43,772 nt of DNA from Flavobacteriales bacterium (GTDB lineage: Bacteria > Bacteroidota > Bacteroidia > Flavobacteriales_D > Sanyastnellaceae), in NCBI GenBank assembly GCA_027491215.1, contig JAIXWP010000057.1, positions 1 through 43,772 of the forward strand, given 5' to 3'. Below the pieces are notes generated by a model, which searched no databases, had not been told where the DNA came from, and saw only the letters and a list, made by a program, of their open reading frames with translations. Position 1 is the first letter of the stretch. Each line of letters opens with the position of its first letter. Both the position numbers and the translations under genes were made by a program. Below, in pieces: positions 32,633-40,505 of this stretch.

Positions 32633-34057
32633 ATGGAGTCGGCCTGGAAGAATCGTCTACCAGTTGGGATACTTCTATTCTTTTCTGTGTTTTATATTCT
32701 CATTTCTCTAGTAAATCATTTTTGCTTTCGAACTTACGGACTAGATCTAGGCATGTTTAATCAGGCCATGTATCAGTTTTCTCACTTTGAAAATGCACAG
32801 TTTACACAAGGTGTCAAAGGCGATGTCATTCCTTATTTGGGAGATCATTTTTCAGTACTCACGGTGCTCTTGAGTCCACTTCAGTTTCTTGGTGGCAGCA
32901 TTACACTTTTGATCTTGCAAATTGTAGTTTTGATTTGGAGCGCTTGGATGTTGAATTTGTTGCTGCTGCGAAGGGATTGGGCGGCGACTGATCGCGCGTT
33001 GATTATGGTATTATATCTTTCAATGTGGGGAGTCGTGGCAGCGATGAGTTACGATTTTCACATGAACGTGATTGCTGCGTTTCTATTGATTCCTTGTATT
33101 TATTTTTTCTTGGAAAAAAAACTGAAAGCCATGTGGCTTGTGTTTTTGCTTATGCTTCTAACCAAGGAGAACACTGCTCTTTGGCTATTCTTTGTATTTA
33201 CCGGACTTGCTTGGATTCATAGATCGGACAGGGGTTTGAGGAAGACGGCACTTTTGCTCACTATCTTTTCTATTGTATATTTTATGGTGGTTGTTGGAAT
33301 AGTGATGCCATGGTTGAATGCTGGGAAAATCGCAGGGCCGTTGAAGGATCATTTTTTAGGAGGTCATGAGAGCTTGCTTGATTTTATCTATTACCAAGTG
33401 TCTCATCCCGTCGAGTTTATTGATGGGTTATTAAGAAATAGTGAAGGTAAAATAGCTTCGACGAAGCTAACGTCTATACAGTTCTTTTGCTTTGCTGGCG
33501 GGCTTTTGCTTTTTTTTAGACCGGTTTATTTATGGATGGTGTTGCCCATTTTTCTACAGAAATTTTTGAGTAATAATTCAATGATGTGGGATATCAAATA
33601 TCAATATTCTGTGGAGTTTGCACCAATAATTATTCTTGGTGTGATTGCGTTAACAGAACTCCGCAGCCTTAAGCGATATCGTTTGATAATTGTGTCGATG
33701 GTAATGGTAAGTTCTATTTATTGGACCATGAGAGAAGTAGTACTCAGAGATGTCCGGTCGAATGTTTTTGCAGCAGAGCATTATCAACCTAGTATTAATC
33801 GAGAGGCCTTCAGAGAGATTGAAGCAAGCATAGACGATAAAGCTACCCTAAGTGTTTCCTCTCATCTATCACCGCATGTCTCAGAGCGGTCGGTCGTTTA
33901 CGTCTGGCCAGTGGTAAAGGATGCGCGATATGTACTCATTGATAGAAATAGACTAGAACCGAATGAACATTCGGTAGTGCAAGATATTCTTCAAAACTCT
34001 GAATGGAAAGTTTTGAAGGAGCGAGGAAGTTTATTGTTGGTAGAAAGAGCTTATTGA
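32633..34057 (+). CDS. DUF2079-family membrane protein
   Basis: A 474-residue protein with about 10 membrane segments and the DUF2079 signature near the N-terminus: FRTYGLDLGMFNQAMYQF, then YLGDHFSVLTVLLSPLQF. This family is thought to be of glycosyltransferase (GT-C) type, with the acidic residue in the first loop, but no reaction is proven. It starts 2 nt after the T9SS cargo stop. Its end overlaps the convergent MazG-like gene by 7 nt. Confidence 0.85.
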   Translation: MESAWKNRLPVGILLFFSVFYILISLVNHFCFRTYGLDLGMFNQAMYQFSHFENAQFTQGVKGDVIPYLGDHFSVLTVLLSPLQFLGGSITLLILQIVVLIWSAWMLNLLLLRRDWAATDRALIMVLYLSMWGVVAAMSYDFHMNVIAAFLLIPCIYFFLEKKLKAMWLVFLLMLLTKENTALWLFFVFTGLAWIHRSDRGLRKTALLLTIFSIVYFMVVVGIVMPWLNAGKIAGPLKDHFLGGHESLLDFIYYQVSHPVEFIDGLLRNSEGKIASTKLTSIQFFCFAGGLLLFFRPVYLWMVLPIFLQKFLSNNSMMWDIKYQYSVEFAPIIILGVIALTELRSLKRYRLIIVSMVMVSSIYWTMREVVLRDVRSNVFAAEHYQPSINREAFREIEASIDDKATLSVSSHLSPHVSERSVVYVWPVVKDARYVLIDRNRLEPNEHSVVQDILQNSEWKVLKERGSLLLVERAY

Positions 34058-34464
34058 GCGTCGAGCACCTTTTTGATATCCGGTTTGAAATATCGATCAG
34101 ACTTCATCACCTTTCCATCTTCGCGATAGATTGGCTGGCCATTTTCGTCGAGTTTGGACATATTACTTCTGTGAATTTCCAGAAACACCTCTGCAATTTT
34201 ATGTTGCAACCCGTGAGCGTTTAGAGTGCCACAGAGAATGTAGAGTTGGTCGCCGAGAGCATCCGCTATTTCTACGAGATCGCCGTTTTTCGCTGCTTCT
34301 AAGTACTCTTCGTTTTCTTCTTTCATCAAGTTGAAGCGGAGCGTATATTCCTTTTCAGATAGTGATGCAGTTGGAGTGTGGCGATTGGTTATTTTGAATG
34401 CATCATGAAATTCTGCAACAGCATCAATAGTATCAGCAAGGGTGAGGAGATGTTTCTTTTCCAT
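34051..34464 (-). CDS. MazG-like nucleoside triphosphate pyrophosphohydrolase
   Basis: This 137-residue all-alpha protein has the paired acidic metal-binding motifs of the MazG/PRA-PH fold: KEENEEYLEA (EExxE) and EIADALGDQLYILCG (ExxD). It probably hydrolyses non-canonical or excess nucleoside triphosphates to monophosphates. Start is the ATG at 34464; an in-frame TTG lies two codons upstream. A perfect -7 box (TATATTTG) ends 3 nt before the ATG. The upstream gene on this strand is the 450-residue thioredoxin-fold protein, 18 nt away. Confidence 0.85.
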   Translation of the reverse strand: MEKKHLLTLADTIDAVAEFHDAFKITNRHTPTASLSEKEYTLRFNLMKEENEEYLEAAKNGDLVEIADALGDQLYILCGTLNAHGLQHKIAEVFLEIHRSNMSKLDENGQPIYREDGKVMKSDRYFKPDIKKVLDAQ

Positions 34465-34467
34465 TTT

Positions 34468-34475
34468 CAAATATA
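34468..34475 (-). promoter_or_regulatory. -7 box 3 nt before the MazG-like start
   Basis: TATATTTG (TAnnTTTG) on the minus strand. Placing +1 at the ATG would make the mRNA leaderless. It lies in the 18-nt gap after the preceding gene. Confidence 0.55.
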
Positions 34476-34482
34476 ACCGAGT

Positions 34483-35835
34483 TTATTTTATGAGTTCCAA
34501 CATTTCATCCAAAGCGATTTCGAGTTTGCTTCGCATGATGAGTCGTCGGAGCACTTTGCCATTGGCATCAATAGCAATAAGCGTGGGAGTGCTAGGAACG
34601 GGATATTTTTTACTAAAATCCTTTCTTGAATCATATGAGAGGAATACGCTTTTCCAAGGAGCGTTTTGTTCAGTAGCTTTTTTTCTCCAATCTGCTTCCT
34701 CCTTGTCACTGCCAATAGCGTACACTTCTACACCCATTGATTTATATTTCGCATAAATGCTTTGAAGTAGTGGTTCGAATTCCGCACAGTGATTGCAGTT
34801 GGATCTCCAGAACATGACAATCGTAACTTTATTTTTTTTGGCTAACTGGTGAAGATCAATTCTATTTCCTGCTAGATCTGGAAGTACAAGATTTGGAAAC
34901 GTATTCCCAGGCTTGCAGTTTTCTAGTGCAAGAATTAAATTCTTGGTATTAGAAGACAGCGATTCATTATCAGAGCAGTCGGGGGCATACCAAGTGAGAA
35001 GATAGGTTAGACCGTTTTCATTTTTATAGTCCAACATTTTTTCAAGCGTAAATCTGAAGAGAAGAGTATTGAGCGGTTCGTTGGCCATGCTGCGAGCAAG
35101 CACCTTGTCGATGTACTGATCAGCCGAACTGTCCTCGCGGAAATAGTAATAGTAGTGATTGAGGCTTCTTACGATAGCTTGATGATGCATGATCTCGGTC
35201 GACTCAAAAGGCCAGTTATCGAGTGCATGAATTTTATTGAATTGGAATATACTGTCTATGGATGGATTGCTATTCTGCCATTCAGGAGCGATAGGTAAAG
35301 AAGCTACAGGAATGATAAATTTTGATGTAAATGAGTTTGGATATGTTTTTTTGATCTCCTGCAAGCGTTCGATCATTGAAAGCTCACTGCGAAGGTGCGC
35401 CATGTTTTTTTTATCGACAGAATCACGGCCAGAAATGAAAGGATTATAAATTTTAGCGAAGGCTTGATAGGCCAGGTTTTCGTCGTCTTTAAATTCAGGG
35501 GATGGTTCGTTGTTGAGTTGATTAACGCTACATTGGAACATCATGCTCTTTGGCATACTTTCTTTTACTACGATGAAGTCGGACCAGTTGCGGGGTCGTG
35601 TTGAGATGCGAATGCGGTATTGACCATTGACCGGCCAGTTTACAGTTACCTTGAATTTTCCGAGAGCAATTGGGGTAGTAGTGAGTTGTTTCCAGCTGTC
35701 TTCATTCCAATACTCGATCACCACTTGTTCGTTAGGTCGGTCCGACATATCCGCGATGATTCCCGTAATCTCTGTTTGCGAGAACATCGAAAAGTATGAA
35801 AGGAAGAATGAGAATAGCAGTAGAAAACGCATCAT
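34483..35835 (-). CDS. Secreted thioredoxin-fold protein with DUF4369-like N-terminal part
   Basis: A 450-residue protein with signal peptide (MRFLLLFSFFLSYFSMFSQ). An N-terminal beta domain (about 22-110) has TEITGIIADMSDRPNEQVVIEYW, as in DUF4369-type leaders of Bacteroidota thioredoxins. A helical middle follows. A C-terminal TlpA/AhpC-like domain has VTIVMFWRSNCNHCAEFEPLL (active site CNHC, residues about 350) and the cis-proline segment VPSTPTLIA. It is a likely periplasmic thiol-disulfide oxidoreductase. Two ATGs (35835, 35832) are adjacent. Confidence 0.88.
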   Translation of the reverse strand: MMRFLLLFSFFLSYFSMFSQTEITGIIADMSDRPNEQVVIEYWNEDSWKQLTTTPIALGKFKVTVNWPVNGQYRIRISTRPRNWSDFIVVKESMPKSMMFQCSVNQLNNEPSPEFKDDENLAYQAFAKIYNPFISGRDSVDKKNMAHLRSELSMIERLQEIKKTYPNSFTSKFIIPVASLPIAPEWQNSNPSIDSIFQFNKIHALDNWPFESTEIMHHQAIVRSLNHYYYYFREDSSADQYIDKVLARSMANEPLNTLLFRFTLEKMLDYKNENGLTYLLTWYAPDCSDNESLSSNTKNLILALENCKPGNTFPNLVLPDLAGNRIDLHQLAKKNKVTIVMFWRSNCNHCAEFEPLLQSIYAKYKSMGVEVYAIGSDKEEADWRKKATEQNAPWKSVFLSYDSRKDFSKKYPVPSTPTLIAIDANGKVLRRLIMRSKLEIALDEMLELIK

Positions 35836-35871
35836 GTCATTTTGTAGGGCTAAAATTAAGCCAAAGCTGCG

Positions 35872-36234
35872 TTATAGGTGCACAACGATGATTCCGATGA
35901 GGGCGGGGAGGGCTTGGACGAAGAATATCTTCTTTGAAGCCGTAAAAGCCCCATATAGTCCAGCGATGAGTACACAAGTTAGAAAGAAGATGGCCGTATA
36001 GATTTGCCATTGATGATTAGAGATGAGCAGAGACCAGATTAATCCAGCAGAAAGAAATCCATTGTATAAACCTTGGTTTGCGGCGAGCGTTTTCGTAGGG
36101 CGAAACAGTTCATCAGGGAGCGCACCTTTGAAAGTTTTCTTACCAAGTGTTTCCCAAGCAAACATTTCCATGTAGAGAATATAGAGATGTTCAAGAGCGA
36201 TAATAGCGATGATTATTTGCGCGATGATGTTCAT
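35872..36234 (-). CDS. DUF1304 small membrane protein
   Basis: A 120-residue protein of four hydrophobic helices with EHLYILYMEMFAW near the N-terminus and AANQGLYNGFLSAGLIW. Both are hallmark sequences of DUF1304. Function unknown in the family. It stands alone on the minus strand, with a GC-rich palindrome just upstream. The only candidate promoter is AT-rich (TATATTTATATTG) and not a good match. Confidence 0.9.
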   Translation of the reverse strand: MNIIAQIIIAIIALEHLYILYMEMFAWETLGKKTFKGALPDELFRPTKTLAANQGLYNGFLSAGLIWSLLISNHQWQIYTAIFFLTCVLIAGLYGAFTASKKIFFVQALPALIGIIVVHL

Positions 36235-36261
36235 GGTGCAATATAAATATATTTTGGCGAA

Positions 36262-36297
36262 GGGCGGCGCGGCGCAGAGCCGCCCTGCAGGGCGGCT
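36262..36297. repeat. GC-rich palindrome cluster between dsbA-like and DUF1304 genes
   Basis: A perfect 20-bp palindrome at 36278-36297 (AGCCGCCCTG / CAGGGCGGCT) plus a further GGGCGGC at 36262-36268, giving three alternating GGGCGGC/GCCGCCC arms. It is far more GC-rich than the surroundings and no T run follows, so it looks like a repeat, not an ordinary terminator. Confidence 0.75.
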
Positions 36298-36322
36298 GTA
36301 CTGCCGCCATAGCGCATCGGCA

Positions 36323-37312
36323 TTATGGTTTTGCCAATCGATATATCGATCCGTTTTTGGTGGAGAATTTTGTGATTTTTTTTTCTCCGACTAATACTTC
36401 TAATTTTTCTTGCGCAGCTTCAGTTGTTAGCTCGGAGAGCTCGGCGAACTCACGGACGGTGAGGGAAGGAAAAACAAAAAATAATCCCGACGGACTGCGG
36501 TTGTATTTCTTGGCAATAATCTGAGGCACTAATTGTTTCAATGCGGTTTCAATGGCCTCGAATTTTTGAAAACCATAAATGGTTTGTGTTTTTCCTTCTT
36601 TATTTGAAAGTATTAATGTTGGAAATCCACGCACACTAGACTTTTTACTCAAGGCAAGATCTTCTTCAAACAATATTTTGGCTGGCCCATCGAAATCCGA
36701 TCTTAATTTTTTTACATCAAGATTTGCCATGGTCGCTGCTTGTGATATCACTTCCCATTTGGCAATATTCTTTTTTTCCAAGAACACCATCTCTCGCATG
36801 ATGCGAAGAAATACCAATGCCTTTTCTAAATCCTGCATTTGAGCTGCTTTAAACGCAATCGAAGGTGGATATGAGGAATCGAGCGGATCTTCTAGCCAAA
36901 CATCCCCGTCGATAGGCATGTTGTAATATTTGCTCACTTCGTCCCAATGATGCGCTACATCAGAAGGCTTGCTAATGCCGCCGCTATTGTAACTCCAGTC
37001 AGGCAGAAGCCCTCCCATGTGATAAATAATGCTTACTTCCTCTCCATAAGCCAATTTCAATTTGCGCAATTGTGGCTCGATTCCCCAACAAGCGGAACAA
37101 ATAGGGTCGGTGAAATAGTGGATAGTAATGCTTTTCTCAGCACTGATGCCTGTAGAAGTGGTATCGCCTCCATTAGCTGCCGGAGCCTCACACACTCCCT
37201 TGGCGGGATCGCAAATCAACGGGTTGGTTTGTTCTGAAGTGCTGGGTTGACTGTTGCAACTTGTCACAATGAACAAACATAAACCGATAAGTATGTGAAG
37301 ACTTTTAAGCAT
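36323..37312 (-). CDS. DsbA-family (FrnE/YjbH-like) thiol oxidoreductase, lipoprotein
   Basis: A 329-residue protein with a lipobox-like TSC (C19). After a Ser/Thr/Ala linker (20-60) comes a DsbA-like thioredoxin domain with active-site C72-SA-C75 (TDPICSACWGIEPQL) and a helical insert. The cis-proline loop is RGFPTLILSNK, near residue 240. The C-terminal 60 residues (FPSLTVREFAELSELTTEAAQEKLEVLVGEKKITKF) look like a small winged-helix region. It probably oxidises or isomerises protein disulfides in the periplasm. A chimeric tRNA-like element sits 31 nt upstream. Confidence 0.85.
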   Translation of the reverse strand: MLKSLHILIGLCLFIVTSCNSQPSTSEQTNPLICDPAKGVCEAPAANGGDTTSTGISAEKSITIHYFTDPICSACWGIEPQLRKLKLAYGEEVSIIYHMGGLLPDWSYNSGGISKPSDVAHHWDEVSKYYNMPIDGDVWLEDPLDSSYPPSIAFKAAQMQDLEKALVFLRIMREMVFLEKKNIAKWEVISQAATMANLDVKKLRSDFDGPAKILFEEDLALSKKSSVRGFPTLILSNKEGKTQTIYGFQKFEAIETALKQLVPQIIAKKYNRSPSGLFFVFPSLTVREFAELSELTTEAAQEKLEVLVGEKKITKFSTKNGSIYRLAKP

Positions 37313-37343
37313 GGAGGAAGGGGAAATAAGTAAGCAAAAGAAG

Positions 37344-37426
37344 TGGAGAATGCGGGATTCGAACCAGTGACCTCTTGCATCCCGAAAGTTTTCGGGAAGC
37401 GCTCTAGCCAGCTGAACTAAGCCCCC
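37344..37426 (-). pseudogene. Chimeric tRNA-like element (Ala-GGC-like) interrupted by a hairpin
   Basis: On the minus strand a tRNA backbone is visible: GGGGGCT-TA-GTTC...GAGC, the D arm with GG in its loop, the variable AGGTC, and TTCGAAT in the T loop with 3' CCA. It most resembles an alanine (GGC) tRNA, but the anticodon-loop region is replaced by an 18-nt palindrome (TCCCGAAA-AC-TTTCGGGA, plus-strand 37380-37397), making 83 nt in all. The acceptor pairs GGGGGCT/ATTCTCC and T stem ACTGG/CCCGC contain mismatches, so the 3' end looks borrowed from another tRNA. I call it a tRNA pseudogene; a functional tRNA is unlikely. Confidence 0.6.
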
Positions 37427-37613
37427 ATTTTATGGTGGGTAAAGGTATAAATCCTGATGAAATCAAAAAAAAAGAAAAAAAATGAGGAAAAGGTGCAACA
37501 TTTTAAAAGCGCACCTCGTTACAATGATATATTCTCAAATCTCATAGAGAATTTGGTTTTGGTTAAGGAATAAGATTAGGCCCCTCAACGGAGGGGCCTA
37601 ATTTGTTTTTAGG
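37427..37613. other. Gene-free stretch between the tRNA-like element and the GT39-like gene
   Basis: It contains an A-rich run (37465-37480), an imperfect hairpin AGGTGC/GCACCT (37491-37496 and 37511-37516), and CTC/GAG-type stems near 37540. The strong terminator at 37576 closes it. No ORF, no promoter. Confidence 0.5.
37576..37601. terminator. Bidirectional-looking terminator downstream of the GT39-like gene
   Basis: Perfect 11-bp stem TTAGGCCCCTC / GAGGGGCCTAA with loop AACG. Plus-strand T-rich tail TTTGTTTTT follows. On the minus strand it lies 13 nt after the stop of the preceding gene, where the tail is only moderately T-rich. Confidence 0.8.
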
Positions 37614-39440
37614 CTAGTCCTTTTTCTCTAAAACCTCAACGGAAACGTCGTCCACATCGACTTTTTGGCCATGTCGGTTCCAGAGATACAGTTTGAATTT
37701 ATCACGTGTAGTTCTTATCTCTGGAGTGAGATATAAAGTTTCAATGGTGATCCATCCCAAACTATCCGCCGGGCCAGTGCATTCTGTCGCGTAATAGCCA
37801 TAGCTGCCATTTTTTCTATCCATGGTATTAATTACAAGCGGACGCGCGCCAACTTGGGTAGTGTCGTATCGTACTTTTAGTTTTGCTTTTACCCAAAAGT
37901 GATCTTTCTCAGAGATTTCACGATAACGCTTTTCATAGAGAGGAAAGAATTCCTGATCTGTTCGGGTTTGATAGTAGGCATAGGTACTATCGAATACAAC
38001 TTCTGGCGTTTTTAATTTATCATGATTCGTAAAGTCTTCATTTTCTTCCTGCTTGGAAACATAGTCCTCCGGATTATTTAATTCCATTTTACCAGTAAAA
38101 TCTCGATAAATTAATAAATACTCAAGGTCTTCAGCCGTCACAGATGTCTTTAAGAACGTACGCCAATAGTATTCTTTCGTTGTGCGATAGGGATCGAGTA
38201 TATACTCTTTCATCTGCCACCACTGAAATTGATTGAGGAATACGCAGCTCAAGACGAAGATTGCAACTACAGTTTTTGCCCATAATTTTTTTTCTGAAAT
38301 TGCTTTTAAAGTATAGCCAATACTCAGTCCAAGCAACGGATAGATCGCAATCATAGGACGAGTGGAGAAGGCAGCACCATACCACCATTCCGACCAACTT
38401 GCAATGATGTAAAATGCAATGAAGGAATAAATAAATAGCGCGAAGAATATTGGCTTATTGTTTCGATAAAGCACTACAAAACCAATTATGGAAAGGATCA
38501 TTACAGGCGTGTAGATAAGCCAACCTTTTCTGTAGCTGAATAGAACATCCGAAATATGCGGAGATAGAAAATCGAGTCCTACCCCTGGATTCTTGTAGCT
38601 GTCATATAGTACTTTTCCTGTTTTAAGATACCAATAGTACATCTGAGGAGAAGCAATCAAAAGACAAATGAGAATTGTCAACACAACCATCTTCCAGTTG
38701 CTGAGAAGCTCTATGAATCGATCTTTTAGAAGTTTGAAGGAAGTTACTTCCCAGAGTAATGGTATCAAGACAACGAATACTTCGCTTGGTTTTACTAAGG
38801 CAACAAGTATTGAAAAAATCCCAATGGGAATCAATCGATAATAATTTTTAGTTTCTCGCCAACGGATGGTATTCCAAGTGATCAATGAAACCAACATGAA
38901 TAGGATGTTTACTGTTCCGAGGTTGTCAAGAGTGAGATGGTGAATGTAATTCGTTCCTAAAACAACAGTCAGCAATACCAACGATGTGATATTGTCAGAC
39001 AGGTAGCGCAAGAGTATTTTTCGAAAGTAAATTAATCCAATCAGCGAATAGATCAGACCGCCAATGACAAGACCATATTGATAGGGCATGGAAAAACCAT
39101 CTGTTGGAGCTCCGATCTGCGCAGCCACAAAATGCGAAACGGCAAAAGAAGGAGCATAGAATGAGGACATTCCCATCAAAAAGAAATACATGTTTTCACC
39201 TTTTTCATTAGATGAAATCATATAATAAGTACCCGTTAGCTTGTTATCTGCGTTTTGTTCTTTAAGCCAGGTTATATCAGTAAGCAGCGGATCATCATGA
39301 ACGAAGGTTGCGGGTAAATAAAGATAATAGCCCAAAACATCCCAGGAGATTTCAAAACTCTTGATATTGTTGAGTCGGTAAAAGCTCATTCCGCTGATAA
39401 GGATAACGAGAATGATGAGCGATTTGATAGACTTCTTCAT
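37614..39440 (-). CDS. Large polytopic glycosyltransferase-like membrane protein
   Basis: A 608-residue protein with about 12 hydrophobic segments. The first periplasmic loop contains SWDVLGYYLYLPATFVHDDPLLTD, and Asp/His-rich loops follow, as in GT-C enzymes. It ends in a soluble domain of about 150 residues (LEYLLIYRDFTGKMELNNPEDYVSK...; beta-rich KAKLKVRYDTTQVGARPLVINTMDR). Similar two-part proteins in Bacteroidota lack known activity. It starts 5 nt after a perfect -7 box. Substrates unknown. A terminator follows 13 nt beyond the stop. Confidence 0.75.
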   Translation of the reverse strand: MKKSIKSLIILVILISGMSFYRLNNIKSFEISWDVLGYYLYLPATFVHDDPLLTDITWLKEQNADNKLTGTYYMISSNEKGENMYFFLMGMSSFYAPSFAVSHFVAAQIGAPTDGFSMPYQYGLVIGGLIYSLIGLIYFRKILLRYLSDNITSLVLLTVVLGTNYIHHLTLDNLGTVNILFMLVSLITWNTIRWRETKNYYRLIPIGIFSILVALVKPSEVFVVLIPLLWEVTSFKLLKDRFIELLSNWKMVVLTILICLLIASPQMYYWYLKTGKVLYDSYKNPGVGLDFLSPHISDVLFSYRKGWLIYTPVMILSIIGFVVLYRNNKPIFFALFIYSFIAFYIIASWSEWWYGAAFSTRPMIAIYPLLGLSIGYTLKAISEKKLWAKTVVAIFVLSCVFLNQFQWWQMKEYILDPYRTTKEYYWRTFLKTSVTAEDLEYLLIYRDFTGKMELNNPEDYVSKQEENEDFTNHDKLKTPEVVFDSTYAYYQTRTDQEFFPLYEKRYREISEKDHFWVKAKLKVRYDTTQVGARPLVINTMDRKNGSYGYYATECTGPADSLGWITIETLYLTPEIRTTRDKFKLYLWNRHGQKVDVDDVSVEVLEKKD

Positions 39441-39445
39441 GGTTT

Positions 39446-39453
39446 CAAATGTA
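39446..39453 (-). promoter_or_regulatory. -7 box 5 nt before the GT39-like start
   Basis: TACATTTG (exact TAnnTTTG) on the minus strand, 5 nt upstream of ATG 39440. Implies little or no leader. The -33 region is not convincing. Confidence 0.55.
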
Positions 39454-39491
39454 ATTGATGTTTTGAATTGGCTTTTTGAAATAAAGGTTTT

Positions 39492-39520
39492 TTTGCGGAA
39501 AGCTGTTTGGGCTATCTTGC
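39492..39520 (+). promoter_or_regulatory. Promoter-like pair 3 nt before the aspartic protease start
   Basis: TTTG (39492-39495), 17-nt spacer, TATCTTGC (39513-39520; two positions off consensus). The ATG follows after AAC, so a leaderless transcript would be expected. Confidence 0.5.
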
Positions 39521-39523
39521 AAC

Positions 39524-40504
39524 ATGCTCCGCATCTTGGTTATGACGCTATTCACATTGTGCTCCTTTCTGAAGGGGTTTGCGTGGCATGACATCACTCT
39601 AAGTAATTTCACTCCATCCGATCCACAAGTGGTGGGTGAGTGGGAAAGATTGGTGCTCCCTCTCAAGCGGAGTGGAAATCTACTTTTGTTGGAGGGCAAA
39701 ATAGATTCAATTCAAGGCAATTTTATTATCGATACAGGTGCGCCCTATTTAGTGCTGAATAGTACTTATTTTAGAAATTATGCGCTCGGTAAACAGACCT
39801 CGGTTACAAGTGTGAGTGGAGCTGTTGATGCTGCTCAGCGCGGTTTTATATCACAGCTAAACTTTGGGGACCTTCAGTATAATGCTGTGGATGCAGATAT
39901 TACAGGTCTGAGTCAATTGGAGAATAAATTAGGAATAAAAGTATTGGGCTTGCTGGGTACGAATTTGTTCTCTCAATTTTTAATGAAAGTTGACATACAG
40001 AAGAGCCAATTGATTTTATACCGTTCCACAAAAGGCAGTACGATCAAATCTTCTTGGAAGGATGATTTGCCTTTGGTTTCAAGTATTGATACAATACCTA
40101 GTTTGAAGGTTGGATTCAAATGGTGTGATAATAAAATCTTTATGCCTGTGCAAGTCGCCGGTGAAAAAATGAATTGGATGTTTGATACAGGAGCAGAGAG
40201 CAATGTAATCGATGCACTTTCTAAGAAAAAAATTCTCAAGGAGTTTAATGTGACACGACGTGTTAATTTGACGGGGGCTGGTGGGCAAAAGAAGGAAGTC
40301 TTCCTTGGCACGATGAGTGAAATGAGTGTTGGGGATCGGTCGTTTCAAATGCAACCCACTATCATGACAGGGATGCAAGAAATGAATGAGGTGTGTAGCG
40401 TTTTCGTAGATGGAATATTAGGATATAGTTTTTTCTCTCAAGGGATCTTTACGATCGATTTTACCAGTCGTGAATTTTGTCTCTATCTTTATAAAGCAGA
40501 ATAA
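39524..40504 (+). CDS. Two-lobed retropepsin-like aspartic protease, secreted
   Basis: The 326-residue protein has a signal-like N-terminus (MLRILVMTLFTLCSFLKGFA) and two aspartic protease active-site motifs: FIIDTGAPYLVL (Asp about 69) and WMFDTGAESNVI (Asp about 221). Each is followed by the usual hydrophobic strands. Most bacterial retropepsin-like proteins have one DTG per chain and dimerise; two in one chain gives a pepsin-like single-chain layout. No PDZ domain. It is probably periplasmic. It is followed by the multi-domain protein gene after 1 nt, so the two may act together. Confidence 0.85.
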   Translation: MLRILVMTLFTLCSFLKGFAWHDITLSNFTPSDPQVVGEWERLVLPLKRSGNLLLLEGKIDSIQGNFIIDTGAPYLVLNSTYFRNYALGKQTSVTSVSGAVDAAQRGFISQLNFGDLQYNAVDADITGLSQLENKLGIKVLGLLGTNLFSQFLMKVDIQKSQLILYRSTKGSTIKSSWKDDLPLVSSIDTIPSLKVGFKWCDNKIFMPVQVAGEKMNWMFDTGAESNVIDALSKKKILKEFNVTRRVNLTGAGGQKKEVFLGTMSEMSVGDRSFQMQPTIMTGMQEMNEVCSVFVDGILGYSFFSQGIFTIDFTSREFCLYLYKAE

Positions 40505-40505
40505 T

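Noticed and set aside
37344-37426. Functional tRNA gene
   Set aside because: Anticodon arm replaced by a palindrome and the acceptor/T stems do not pair well; kept as a pseudogene instead.
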